Positions 18,598 to 28,666 of a stretch of DNA of 48,702 bases are shown piece after piece (position 1 is the stretch's first letter; each line of letters opens with the position of its first letter). The DNA comes from Mesomycoplasma ovipneumoniae SC01 (GTDB lineage: Bacteria; Bacillota_I; Bacilli_A; Mycoplasmatales; Metamycoplasmataceae): the NCBI RefSeq assembly GCF_000218525.1, contig NZ_AFHO01000009.1, positions 1 through 48,702 on the forward strand. Reading direction: 5' to 3'. The notes below the pieces were generated by a model, which was given only the letters and a program-made list of their open reading frames with translations, searched no databases and was not told the DNA's origin. The translations under genes and the position numbers were made by a program.

Positions 18598-19316
18598 CCC
18601 GAGTTTCCCAGTTTGATGAGATAATCTTAAAAAGTGTCCGATTTTAGCCGCTTTTTTAACTTTTTTGGCAAACTTAGGAAAAATAACCATCAAGACAAAA
18701 ACACTAAATTTTAAATCTGACCATTACGAAAGAAAAATCTACTTATTGATAAAATAAAGCAAACTAAAAAAGCTAAAATTTTGACTTAAAAAGCAAAATT
18801 ATAAAATATTTAAACTACTTTTTTAGCTTAAAAATACTGGCAAAAATCAATTCAAGGATAAAATAACAAAAATCATAAAAAAAATACAACTACTATTTAA
18901 ACTCAATGTAAATAGAAAACTCGTTTTTACTTACATTGAGCCTAAAAAAATATATGAAGTTTTGAAAGAACAATAATTAAAAGCCATAAATTTGTAGATT
19001 TCTAAACGATTAAATTTAAGGCATTCCATTATATTTAAAGCCATAATGGAAAAAATGGCATTATCTGAGTTTATTGTGCCAAAAACATAACTAATTCCCC
19101 CTTAATTCAATATCAAAATTTATTCTTTTATTCTTAGTGAAGCTAATTATAACACAATTTTATTTTAGACCAAACATTTTTTTTTTTTTTTTGCAAAGGG
19201 TTAGTTTTAAAATAATAAAAATTAAGATTTTAGGTCAAAAAACACGGATTTACAGGTATTTTTTCACTTTGTATTCATTAAAAAGTGAATTTTGCCATTA
19301 GGCTGGCAAACTCAGG
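18598..19316 (-). mobile_element. Copy A of the IS-related promoter-bearing element (719 bp)
   Basis: Bounded by CCCGAGTTTCCCAG and CTGGCAAACTCAGG, inverted repeats related to those of the IS at 9531-11432. Read on the minus strand it has A16, TTGGTC, 16 bp, TATAAT, a strong Shine-Dalgarno (AAGGGGGAATTAG), ATG and a 5-codon ORF (MFLAQ), hairpin CCATTAT/ATAATGG (19026-19049), hairpin CTCAATGTAA/TTACATTGAG (18902-18940) and a terminal hairpin. A 37-codon ORF with CLKFNRLEIYKF is shared with copy B. It fills the gap between the Ig-blocking gene and tuf. No flanking direct repeat was found. No transposase. Confidence 0.8.
19146..19192 (-). promoter_or_regulatory. Poly-A promoter of element A
   Basis: On the minus strand: A16 (19177-19192), TTGGTC (19168-19173), a 16-bp spacer, TATAAT (19146-19151). 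The ATG of the tiny ORF is at 19085-19087. Confidence 0.6.
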
Positions 19317-19414
19317 AAAATTGTCCGCCTAAAAAACTTAATCTTTATTTGACACTCAACACTCATTTTTGTAAACTTTAGTCTCAATGCTGATTAATTT
19401 TGGCTGCAAAATAT

Positions 19415-19454
19415 AAAAAAAAAAAAAAAAACTTTAGGGCAGGCCCTAAAGTTT
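19415..19454 (-). terminator. Terminator of tuf
   Basis: Perfect 12-bp GC-containing stem (AAACTTTAGGGC/GCCCTAAAGTTT) followed on the minus strand by a run of about 16 T. The strongest intrinsic terminator in the window. Confidence 0.92.
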
Positions 19455-19473
19455 GTGTTAGATAAAAGATTTT

Positions 19474-20682
19474 TTATTTAATAATTTCAGTTACTGTTCC
19501 GGCTCCAACAGTTCTTCCACCTTCGCGAATTGAGAATTTAGTTCCTTGCTCAACAGCAATAGGGGCGATAAGTTCAACAGTAAGGTCAACATTATCTCCA
19601 GGAATTACCATTTCACGGCCAGCTTCAAATTCAATTCCACCAGTAACATCGGTTGTACGGAAATAAAATTGAGGTTTATAATTTTTGAAAAATGGAGTAT
19701 GTCTTCCACCTTCTTCTTTTTTAAGCGCGTAAATTGCTGCTTTAAATTTAGTGTGGGGAATAATTGTTTTTGGTTTTGCAATAACTTGCCCACGCTCGAT
19801 ATCTTTACGGTCAACACCACGAAGAAGAACTCCGGCATTATCTCCGGCCATTGCAGATTGAAGGTTTTTGTTAAACATTTCAATTCCGGTTACAACTGTT
19901 TTTTTAGGTTCAGGACGGTAGCCGACAATTTCAACCTCTTCATTTAGTTTAACTTGTCCTCTTTCAACTTTACCAGTAGCAACAGTTCCACGACCTGTAA
20001 TAGTAAAGACGTCCTCAACTGCCATTAAGAATGGTTTATCCATTTCACGAACTGGGGAGTCAATATATGAATCAACTGCATCCATTAGTTCAAGAACTTT
20101 AGCTTCTCATTCAGGTTTTCCTTCAAGAGCACCACGAGCTGAACCACGGATTATTGGGGTGTTGTCTCCATCAAAGTCGTATGAAGAAAGAAGTTCACGA
20201 ATTTCAACCTCAACAAGGTCAACCATTTCTTCTTCACCTTCAAGTAAGTCAATTTTGTTTAGGAAAACAACCATTTTTGGCACACCAACTTGTTTTGAAA
20301 GAAGAATGTGCTCACGAGTTTGGGGCATTGGACCATCTGTTGCGGCAACAACAAGAATGGCACCATCCATTTGCGCTGCTCCTGTGATCATATTTTTAAT
20401 ATAATCGGCGTGACCAGGGCAATCAACATGGGCATAGTGACGCTTATCTGTGCTATATTCGATGTGGGCTGTATTTATTGTAATTCCACGTGCTTTTTCT
20501 TCAGGGGCTGCGTCAATAGAAGCATAATCCTTTGCTTCAGCTAGACCTTTTTTTGATAATACAGTTGAAATTGCCGCTGTTAGAGTGGTTTTTCCGTGGT
20601 CAACATGACCAATTGTCCCAATATTGATATGCTCTTTTGAACGGTCAAAATCTTTTTTTGCACCAGTTTTAACAACTGCCAT
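19474..20682 (-). CDS. tuf: Elongation factor Tu
   Basis: EF-Tu delivers aminoacyl-tRNA to the ribosome; in M. hyopneumoniae-type mycoplasmas it is also found on the surface. 402 aa, start [15 protein letters not shown]-loop GHVDHGKT at 25-32, G3 DCPGHADY, G4 NKID, and the C-terminal [16 protein letters not shown]. One TGA is read as Trp (EGKPEWEAKV). It is monocistronic, with its own promoter and terminator, and unlinked to fusA. Several plus-strand open frames across it are antisense shadows caused by codon bias. Confidence 0.99.
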
Positions 20683-20818
20683 ATTTTTCCTTTCTTTTAC
20701 TTGTTTTAAAACAAACTAAAAACCACCATTGAATAGCCTTGCAACTATTTCCTATCCTATTTAGTTAGTTTTAAGTGCTAGAAATTTTCAAAAATTCTCA
20801 ATTTAATTTTCAAGGTTA

Positions 20819-20824
20819 ATTATA
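20819..20824 (-). promoter_or_regulatory. tuf promoter
   Basis: Extended -10, TGGTATAAT on the minus strand, about 137 nt upstream of the ATG, giving a long leader. The leader contains the palindrome TTGTTTTAAAACAA shortly before AGAAAGGAAAA. Confidence 0.55.
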
Positions 20825-20932
20825 CCAAAAAAATCGAAAATTATTTTGAGAATTTTTTATGTTTTTCATTTTATACCTTTTTTGACAAATAATGAGCTGA
20901 ACTATCGAGATAATTATACAACAAAAGTCCTA

Positions 20933-23560
20933 TTATTTGAAAATAAAGTCATAAATTTGTTGGTAAGTCTCAACCGGAATAAATTTGATTGAGTTTTTAA
21001 CCTCATCAGGTAGATCAACAAGATTTTTTTCGTTTGACTGGGGAATAAAAATTGTTTTAATTCCGCTTTTGTAGGCGCCAAGTGATTTTTCCTTTAGGCC
21101 GCCAATTCCAAGCACTTTTCCACGCAGAGTGATTTCGCCAGTCATTGCAATATCGTGTGAAACCGGTTTTTGGCTAAGGGCAGAAATTATTGCGGTTGTA
21201 AAGGTTATTCCAGCTGAAGGCCCATCTTTTGGAACTGCACCTTCTGGGACATGAATGTGAATCAAAGTGTTTTCAAAATCAAAGTCAATTCCAAAATCTT
21301 TAGCTTTAGACTGCACGTACGAAAGGGCAATTCGGGCTGATTCTTGCATTACATCTTTGAGTGAACCAGTTAGTTTAATATCACCACGCCCAGGAATTGT
21401 GCTAACCTCAATTTGGAGAGTTGAACCTCCAAGTGGTGAGTATCCTAGTCCATTTACAGTTCCAATTTGCGGACTTGCATCAACAGGATCGGGGTCAAAT
21501 TTTTCAATTCCTAAAAGTTCACGGGCAAATTCAACATCAATTTTAAAGTTCTCAGGAAGTTTGTTTTCAAGCAGTCTTACAATAATTTTTCGTGCAATTT
21601 TGTCAAAAACCCGTTTTAATCCCCGGACACCTGCCTCACGAGTATAGTAGCGAATTAGGTAGTCAATAGTCTGATCATCAATTGGGAAATATTTTGGATC
21701 TAAGGCATTTTCTTTTAGAACTGCAGGAATTAAATGTGATTTTGCAATTTGCAGTTTTTCAAGAAAAGTGTAAGATGAAAGCTCAATTATCTCAACCCGG
21801 TCAAGTAAAGGCTCAGGAATATCATGAATTTCATTAGCTGTGGCAACAAAAAGAATTTGTGATAAGTCATATTCAAGTTCTAAATAATGATCTTGGAAAA
21901 AACGGTTTTGTTCTGGATCTAGAACCTCAAGCATTGCCGCAGCTGGATCACCTTTGAAATCTGAACCCATTTTGTCAATTTCATCAAGTAAAATTAGTGG
22001 GTTTGAAACGCCAGCTTTTTTTAGAGCTTGAATAATTTTTCCAGGAAGCGCACCAACATATGTCCGACGGTGACCTCTTATTTCAGCCTCGTCCCGAACA
22101 CCTCCAAGTGAAATTTTAACAAATTCTTTGCCAATTGATTCAGCAATTGCCATTGCAATTGAAGTTTTTCCGGTTCCTGGAGGACCAACAAGAGTTAAAA
22201 TTGGAATTGAGTTAGTTCTTCCTTTGTGAACTTTTGAGCTAAGGAATAAATTTGAATCACAATAATCACCGTCGATTTTCTCAAGGGTTGGCTCTTGATT
22301 TGACTGTGAACGCCGATGAATTAGGGCAGCAAGATATTCAATTATTCGCTTTTTAATTTCTTCAAGTCCATAATGGGCTTCTTCAAGTTTTTGGCGAACA
22401 TTTTGAATATCTAAAATGTCTTTTCTTACACGTCTTCAAGGTAGCGCAACTAGTAAATCAAGGTAATTTTTGGTAATATTAGATTCAGGTGAAGTAGCCA
22501 TCATTGATTTTAAACGGTTAGCTTCACGTTTTATTGTTTTTGCAACTTCTTTAGGGAAAATTAATTTTCCAATTTCTGAGTGTAAAAGCTCTTCAATTTC
22601 ATCTTCATAACGCGAGTCTTCGCCTAATTTTTTACGGATTGCCTTAATTTTTTCTTTTAGGATAAATTCTGTTTGTTGTTTGTCAAGGTTAGATTTAAGA
22701 ATAACATTAATTTCATCTTCTAGACGAATTTGTTCATTAAAGGCATGAACATGCTCGTATAGTTTTTTAATTTTAGAAGCATAAGAATTTAGCGCAAATA
22801 AATGGTATTTTTGTTGATAGCTAAGACTAACTGATGAAGATAATGTGTTTGTTACACCTTTGATGAATTCATTTTTTTCAACTTCGGTGTTACTATTTTG
22901 AAATTTATCAACAACCAAAAGAAGTTCACCTGGCATCTTAAAGTTCTTTGTTTTTCTTCCAAACTCAAGTAAATCATTAATTAAACTTACATGAATTTCC
23001 CGATTTTTTATAATTTCGCGAGTTGATTTAATACTTATTTGGTCAGCTTTTACATTATTTGGGTCAGTTATTAAATCTACAACTTGAACTTTTTCAAGAA
23101 CAGTAAAATCTAAAATTACGGTTTGTCAATCGCTTTTATCGGGTCTAGTTTTTGCGCGATAACTTTGAACTCTAATTAGAGAAGCATATTTAGAAAGTTC
23201 ATCAATGTCAAGAACTCTTGGTAAAAAGTCGTTTTCAATTTTTGGATCTACAGTTAGCTTTTCGTTTTCTGAAGTTTTAACTTTAGAAGCATCAGTAGTC
23301 CCTGATTTGTTTTGCTCAGCGCCTTTTTTGTTAAGTTGTTCATCAATAATTTCTTCTTCAAATAAATCTACTTCTTCATTTTCTTTACGGTAAACAATCA
23401 ACAATTCCTTGTTTGTTAAAGTTGTCCGTGAAGTTGAATGGTAAATTTCCCTGAGAATTTTAATTGATTCAGGGTCACTAAAACTAATAGTTTGTTGAGC
23501 AGTGTTTGGAAAATAAATATCATCTGATGCAACTAAAAATCGGTATGAATGAACTGGCAT
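20933..23560 (-). CDS. lon: ATP-dependent protease Lon
   Basis: An 875-aa cytoplasmic AAA+ protease that degrades misfolded and regulatory proteins. The N-terminal substrate domain is unusual in carrying an acidic/Lys insert ([16 protein letters not shown] onward, about residues 60-115). A coiled region follows, then the Walker A GPPGTGKT (Lys465), LLDEIDKM, and the proteolytic domain with PKDGPSAG (Ser782) and GGLKEK (catalytic Lys825). TGA is read as Trp at KSDWQTV and VALPWRR. GAGGAG precedes the ATG. No CIRCE-type inverted repeat was seen in the upstream region, so HrcA control is not supported here. Confidence 0.98.
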
Positions 23561-23612
23561 AATAAAAACTCCTCAAATGTCCTTTGATTGTTTATTTGAA
23601 TTTTTCTAGATA

Positions 23613-23618
23613 ATTATA
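23613..23618 (-). promoter_or_regulatory. lon promoter
   Basis: TATAAT on the minus strand 52 nt upstream of the lon ATG. No TTAGCACTC-type heat-shock operator is present nearby. Confidence 0.5.
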
Positions 23619-23712
23619 TCACAAAAACTAAAAAAATTTTAACAACTCAAAAAAATTAGCAAAATTATAAAAAATATTTTTATTATAAAGAAGTTGTGGT
23701 TTTATAAATTGT

Positions 23713-24411
23713 TTAGTTTAGCATCTTATTTTTGTGAAAATGTTCAATAATCATGTAAATAGGAAAAGCTAAAATTGATTGGATAGCAAAATTTGCAAGA
23801 TTAAAAGGAATAAAAACACTAAAAATAAAAGACCAATACGAAAAATTTGCGTTTTCAGAAAAACTTTTTTGAATATCGTCTCACTTTTTATAAACTAAGT
23901 TGAGCGATACTGAATCTATTATATTAAAAAGTTTTAGATAAACTGGAAAAATCAAAATTCCGTTTAAAAAAGTCATCATTAAACTGGTTGTAAGTGTTGA
24001 GATAATTAGTGATAAAATAATAAACCTTTTTATTTTAGCGAAATTTTTAAAAATTTTGATAAAAAGGTAACGAAAACCTAAAAATGAAAAAATGTATATT
24101 ATTGAAGCTAAAAATAGTACAAAATGGCCAAAATAAATAATATCAATTCCGCCAAAATGGTTAAAAATAAGTCAAGGACCTATTGCAAACCTAACCAGAA
24201 TGCAACAAAAACCTAAATAAAAATTTCCCAGTAAGAATATAGGTACTAAAAAAAGAGTAGATAAGTCAAATTTTAGCCCAAGATTTTGAAAAAACGGTCA
24301 GGAAAAATAATTGTGTGAAAAAATAAAAAAAAGTAACGAAAGACTAAATAAAATTCCAGTAATTGCAATTTTGAAATTAAAATTAGAATTTCAAGAAATT
24401 GAAGTTTTCAA
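23713..24411 (-). CDS. ECF transporter S-component-like membrane protein
   Basis: A 232-aa hydrophobic protein with about six helices, readable only with TGA as Trp. The first in-frame start is TTG at 24411 (MKTSISWNSNF when translated as Met), two nt after the upp stop, with GGGG in the end of upp as a ribosome site; no ATG exists near. The stretch GLKFDLSTLFLVPIFLLGNF then a Gly/Arg segment resembles substrate-binding subunits of energy-coupling-factor transporters (RibU-like). Linked to nucleoside salvage genes, it may import a nucleoside or vitamin. Substrate unknown. Confidence 0.65.
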
Positions 24412-24413
24412 TT

Positions 24414-25028
24414 TTAATCCCCAAAAAAACGATCACCGGCATCACCAATTCCAGGAATAATGTAACCTTTTTCATTAAGTTTTTCATCTTTTTGGCTAAA
24501 AAAAATACTAACTTGCGGATATTTTTTGGCAATTTTATCAAGTCCTTCTTGAACAGTTAAAATTGTTGCAATAATTATTTTGTCAAACCCTTTTTCAATA
24601 AGGTAATCGATTGTACTAATTATCGAATTTCCGGTTGCTAAAATAGGATCTAAAATAATTGCAACTGAATTTGGGTTAGCCTTAGGTAAGTTCAGATAGT
24701 AAGTTGTATTTGAAAGATCTAAATTCCGTTTCATTCCCACGGGCGCAACTTTTGCATCAGGAACTAGATTCAAAAAAGGATCTAACATTGCAAATCCAGC
24801 GCGTAAAATTGGCACAAAAACAACAGAGTCGCTAATTTTCGTTCCTGAAAAAGGCTCTTGAAGAACAGATGTGCCACTAAAATATGTTGAATTAAGTTTG
24901 GCTAAAACAGGAAAGGCAAGTAAATAGGAAATTTTCTCAATCGCAGCCCGGAAATCAACTAAGGAAACATTTTGTCTTATTTTAGCAATTTCACTAGCAA
25001 TTATAGGATGACTAACATTTACTTGCAT
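24414..25028 (-). CDS. upp: Uracil phosphoribosyltransferase
   Basis: Converts uracil and PRPP to UMP, 204 aa, family length. The PRPP loop AIILDPILATGNS and the C-terminal uracil-binding segment YIIPGIGDAGDRFFGD are both present; MKRN.. and VPILRAG are also typical. AAGGAAGAATT precedes the ATG. It lies in the deoD-deoA-deoC-upp cluster: phosphorylase action on uridine/deoxyuridine yields uracil, which this enzyme recaptures. Confidence 0.97.
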   Translation of the reverse strand: MQVNVSHPIIASEIAKIRQNVSLVDFRAAIEKISYLLAFPVLAKLNSTYFSGTSVLQEPFSGTKISDSVVFVPILRAGFAMLDPFLNLVPDAKVAPVGMKRNLDLSNTTYYLNLPKANPNSVAIILDPILATGNSIISTIDYLIEKGFDKIIIATILTVQEGLDKIAKKYPQVSIFFSQKDEKLNEKGYIIPGIGDAGDRFFGD

Positions 25029-25104
25029 AATTCTTCCTTTAAATTAAAATTAACTTTGAAATTAGAATTTTTAAAATTATAACATAATTTTAAAAATTCT
25101 AAGA

Positions 25105-25770
25105 CTAATATTCAGATTTTTTATCGTCCAAATTTTCAATAATACTTACAGATTTAGAAGTCCCAAAACGAGTAGCACCTAATTTATAATATGTTTTAAT
25201 ATCTTCAATTGTGGAAATCCCGCCTGCTGCTTTTATTTGTAAGTTTTTACTTTTATTAGCACTCATTATTTCAATGTCTTGAATAGTTGCCCCGCGGTAA
25301 GAAAATCCTGTTGATGTTTTAATAAAATCTGCATTTGATTTGCTTACAATTTTGGTAGCTTCGGCAATTTCATTTGCTGATAAAAGTGCAGTTTCAACTA
25401 TAACTTTAAGAATTTTTGTTCCAATTTCTTTTTTTATTTGGTTAATTTCATTGATAACAAAGTCAAATTCTTTTTCCTTAAATTTGCCGATATTCATTAC
25501 CATATCAATTTCATCTGCCCCGTGCATTATGGCAAGATTGGCTTCTTTTTGTTTCACAGCGCTAACTTGATTTCCAAGCGGGAATCCAATTACAGTGACA
25601 ATTTTAATATCAGTGTCTTTTAGTTCTTGTTTTGCTAATTTAACTCAAGTAGGTGCGATGCAAATAGCGCCAAAATTGTATTTTTTCGCTTCAGCAATTA
25701 GGTTTTTGATATCTTGAGAAGTTGTTTGGGCTTTTAAAATTGTGTGATCGATTAATTTATTGAAATTCAT
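25105..25770 (-). CDS. deoC: Deoxyribose-phosphate aldolase
   Basis: Cleaves deoxyribose-5-phosphate to glyceraldehyde-3-phosphate and acetaldehyde. 221 aa, starting [13 protein letters not shown]; an internal Trp TGA (APTWVKLAKQ) breaks the standard-code frame. The Schiff-base Lys lies in [10 protein letters not shown], with [10 protein letters not shown] and KAAGGIST also conserved. AAAGGAGATTT precedes the ATG. It is separated from deoA by 40 nt occupied by a long stem-loop. Confidence 0.97.
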
Positions 25771-25789
25771 AAATCTCCTTTTAAAATAA

Positions 25790-25830
25790 AAAATATGTTT
25801 TTAAATTAGCCTAATTTAAAAACATATTTT
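25790..25830 (-). promoter_or_regulatory. 20-bp perfect stem-loop spanning the deoA stop codon
   Basis: 25790-25809 and 25811-25830 are perfectly complementary (AAAATATG...AATTAG / CTAATT...CATATTTT). The distal arm is the deoA end; on the minus strand the stem is followed by TTATTTT just before the deoC ribosome site. It may act as an attenuator, processing site or partial terminator between deoA and deoC. Confidence 0.6.
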
Positions 25831-27094
25831 CAACTTCTGGTTCAGGTTTTATTGAGAAAGTTTTTGCAATTAAATCCTGAATTTTGCTCAAATCAATCGG
25901 ATTAGAGGAATAAAGGCTAAAAATTAACTGATCGTCTTGAACATATGTTCCAGATTCAACTTCTAGACAAATTCCGGCTTCATAGTCGATTTTTTGGTTT
26001 AATTTAGTACGACCTCCGCCTAAAAATGCAACAATTTTTCCAAAATTTATTGCATTTTCCCATTTTATATATCCACTTTGAGGGGCAAAAATTTGTTCCT
26101 TATATGCTGGAATTCAAAAGTTTGAAGACTGAATTGTCGCTGGATTTCCGCCTTGGGCTGCAACCATTTTTAAGAAAATTTCGTTTGGAAGTTCAGATTC
26201 AATAATTTTAGTAACTTTTTCACGGGCTTTTTCTATTTTTAGCTTTTCAATTTCAGAAAGTGTTTGGGCTACTAATTCTTTTGCAAAGTCAGCAAGTTGG
26301 GACTGTTGGCCTTGAAGAATCGCTAATGATTCAATAATTTCGTTTTTATTTCCAATCATTCTTCCAAGCGGGGCGTCCATATTGGTAATTTTAACAATTG
26401 TTTTTTTCCCAAATCTTTTCCCGAGCATTTTGATTTTACTTGCTAATTTTTTTGCCTGACCAAGATCAGTCATAAAAGCGCCACTACCACATTTTACATC
26501 AATTAAAATAACATCTGTGTCAGTAGCAATTTTTTTTGACATTATCGAACTTGCAATTAACGGAATTGACGAAACTGTTCCACTAACATCACGAAGTGCG
26601 TAAATTTTTTTATCAGCAGGAACAATTGCATTTGACTGTGCAGTAATTGCTATTCCGATTTTTTGAACTTGATCCAAAAAACTAGCTTCTGTCAGTTGAG
26701 TTTGAAATCCTGGAATTGACTCAAGTTTGTCGATTGTGCCACCAGTAAAACCAAGACCTCTTCCAGACATTTTGGCCACTTTGTAGCCAAGGGCAGCAAA
26801 AATTGGCCCTATTATTAGTGATATTTTATCACCAACACCGCCTGTTGAGTGCTTGTCAATTTTAACTCCGTTAATTTTTCTGAGATTTATTGTTTTACCT
26901 GATGCAATAATTTCACGAGTAAAGAAATAAAGCTCATCATCATCAAGGCCATTAATTAAAATTGCCATTAAAAAAGAAGAAAATTGGTAGTCGGCAATTA
27001 GGCCAGTTAGAAATCCATTAATCATGAAATGAATTTCTTCTTCGCTTAAATGTTCTTTTTTGACTTTTTTTTCAATAATTTCAAATAAATTCAT
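25811..27094 (-). CDS. deoA: Pyrimidine-nucleoside / thymidine phosphorylase
   Basis: Phosphorolysis of thymidine, deoxyuridine or uridine. 427 aa; the signature SGRGLGFTGGTIDKLESIPG is present, with DKHSTGGVGDKISL for phosphate binding and the C-terminal GGGRTKL segment. A TGA read as Trp (QSSNFWIPAYK) precedes the last 100 residues. The start lies 2 nt after the deoD stop with GGAG inside deoD, so translation is coupled. Confidence 0.96.
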
Positions 27095-27096
27095 AT

Positions 27097-27795
27097 TTAA
27101 ATAGCTCCAAGGGCAATTTCAATCATTTCTTCAAATTTTTCTTGTCTTGCTAAAGGATCAAGTGAAGTTTTGGTAATCAAGCTATCAGAAATTGTAAGAA
27201 TCGAAGCTGCTTTTTTTTGCAAATGATTTGCTATTGTAAAAAGCGCAAAAGACTCCATTTCTACTGCTTGTGCTCTTGAAAGTTGGATTGTTTTCGATAA
27301 ATCACGGTTAGAGTAAAAAACATCAGTTGAGTGAATATTTGTATAAGTCGGACTCAAACCTAATTTTTCAGCACTATGAAATAAATTAGCTACAAGTTCC
27401 AAATCTGGATAACTTAAATGAGATTGACCCTGACCTAAAAGTGCCGGAAATGAACAAGAATCTGACCAAGCTGATTTTGCAATAACAAGGTCAAAAATTT
27501 CAAGATCTTTATCATAAGAACCAGCTGAGCCAATCCGAATTATTTTCTCAACATCATAAAATTTAAACAGTTCATAGGCATAAATACCAATAGAACCAGA
27601 ACCCATTCCTGAGGCAGCGATAGTTACTTCTTTGTCTTTATATTTGCCGGTAAAAATTAAGTTATTACGGACTTTTGAAACAAGTTTGGCGTCTGTTAAG
27701 AAATTTTTAGCAATAAATTCTGCGCGAAGTGGATCTCCGGGCATTAATACAACTGGCGCAATCTGGTGTTTTTTAGCTTCAATATGTGGTGTCAT
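27097..27795 (-). CDS. deoD: Purine-nucleoside phosphorylase
   Basis: A 232-aa DeoD-type hexameric phosphorylase (MTPHIEAKKHQIAPVVLMPG, GSGSIGIYAYELFKFY, GSAGSYD, AVEMESFALF, and Asp in LTISDSLIT). The start at 27795 is preferred over an in-frame ATG at 27813 because AAAGGAG lies between them at ideal distance. First gene of the salvage operon; the products ribose/deoxyribose-1-phosphate and bases feed upp and deoC. Confidence 0.96.
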   Translation of the reverse strand: MTPHIEAKKHQIAPVVLMPGDPLRAEFIAKNFLTDAKLVSKVRNNLIFTGKYKDKEVTIAASGMGSGSIGIYAYELFKFYDVEKIIRIGSAGSYDKDLEIFDLVIAKSAWSDSCSFPALLGQGQSHLSYPDLELVANLFHSAEKLGLSPTYTNIHSTDVFYSNRDLSKTIQLSRAQAVEMESFALFTIANHLQKKAASILTISDSLITKTSLDPLARQEKFEEMIEIALGAI

Positions 27796-27813
27796 GTTTC
27801 TCCTTTTAGGCAT

Positions 27814-27819
27814 ATTATA
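27814..27819 (-). promoter_or_regulatory. deoD operon promoter
   Basis: TATAAT only 18 nt upstream of the deoD ATG, so the mRNA leader would consist of little more than the ribosome site. Confidence 0.55.
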
Positions 27820-27867
27820 ATATAAAAAAATTTTTTAGCCATTAAATTTTTGCAAATGTTAAAAATG

Positions 27868-27976
27868 ATTTCTAAACGGCATAACATTTTGCGCAAATTC
27901 GAAATTTAATCTGAAAGAGAGAAAAGCAGGAACCAAAAACAAGCGAAAAACTATAAAAATAATCCCGTACAACAAT
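27868..27976 (-). repeat. Left direct repeat flanking element B
   Basis: 109 bp, from ATTTCTAAACGGCATAAC to CCGTACAACAAT, repeated at 28557-28666 with scattered substitutions. The right copy is the 3' end of the membrane protein gene at 28561-29016; this left copy is its non-coding duplicate. The repeat ends exactly at the element's CCCGAGTTTCCC terminus. Confidence 0.88.
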
Positions 27977-28556
27977 CCCGAGTTTCCCAGTTTGAAAAGA
28001 TAATTTTAAAAAAGTGTCTGGTTTTAGGCAACTTTTTTAACTTTTTTGGCAAACTCAGGAAAAAATAACTATCAAGAAAAAACACTAAATTTTAAATCTA
28101 ACACTCATGAAAGAAAAATTCAACTACTATTTAAACTCAATGTAAATAGAAAACTCGTTTTTACTTAAATTGAGCCTAAAAAAATATGTGAAGTTTTGAA
28201 AGAGCCATAATTAAAAGCCTTAAATTTATAGATTTCTAAACGGTTAAATTTAAGGCATTGCATCATATTTAAAAATATGACGGAAAAGTCGCATTTTCTG
28301 ATTTTTTTAGACAACAAACATAACTAATTCCTCCCTAATTCAATATCAAAATTTATTAATTATTCTTAATTGAGACTAATTATAACCTAAAATTTTTTTA
28401 AACCAAGCATTTTTTTTTTTTTTTGCAAAAAGTTAAATTTAAAATAATAAAAATTAAAGATTTTAGCCTCAAAACCGCGGATTTAGCGGTATTTTTGCAT
28501 ATTTGTGCTCAATAAAAAGTCAATTTTGCCATCAAACTGGCAAACTCAAGAAAATC
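27977..28556 (-). mobile_element. Copy B of the IS-related promoter-bearing element (about 575 bp)
   Basis: Termini CCCGAGTTTCCCAGTTTGA and TCAAACTGGCAAACTCAAG are inverted repeats matching those of the IS at 9531-11432. It is colinear with copy A except for an internal deletion of about 145 bp. On the minus strand it has A15, TTGGTT, 16 bp, TATAAT, AGGGAGGAATTAG, an ATG with a 4-codon ORF (MFVV), a hairpin whose arms differ from copy A but still pair (28263-28280), the CTCAATGTAA-type hairpin (28136-28174) and a terminal hairpin. It carries no transposase and has direct repeats of about 110 bp on both sides. Confidence 0.85.
28379..28424 (-). promoter_or_regulatory. Poly-A promoter of element B
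   Basis: Minus strand: A15 (28410-28424), TTGGTT (28401-28406), 16-bp spacer, TATAAT (28379-28384). The tiny ORF ATG is at 28319-28321. Confidence 0.6.
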
Positions 28557-28666
28557 ATTTCTAAACGGCATAACATTTTGCGCAAATTCGAAATTTAATC
28601 CAAAAAAGACTAAAGCACGAACCAAAAACAAACGAAAAACTATAATAAATAATTCCGTACAACAAT
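28557..28666 (-). repeat. Right direct repeat flanking element B
   Basis: 110-bp partner of 27868-27976. It is coding: it forms the last 35 codons of the membrane protein gene, whose stop lies at 28561-28563, four nt inside the repeat. Confidence 0.88.

Noticed and set aside
18541..19420. Long direct repeat flanking copy A as in copy B
   Set aside because: The flanks 18500-18597 and 19317-19414 show no convincing match, so the target duplication is either lost or never existed.
19415..19430. A16 tract near tuf as another copy of the poly-A promoter
   Set aside because: It is the U tract of the tuf terminator stem and has no TTGGTY-N16-TATAAT on either side.
19546..20544. Several long plus-strand open frames across tuf, and similar ones across lon, fusA and secA
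   Set aside because: They lie opposite highly conserved genes, lack ribosome sites and recognisable products, and arise from codon bias.
23560..23640. CIRCE heat-shock operator before lon
   Set aside because: No TTAGCACTC-N9-GAGTGCTAA-like inverted repeat is present.
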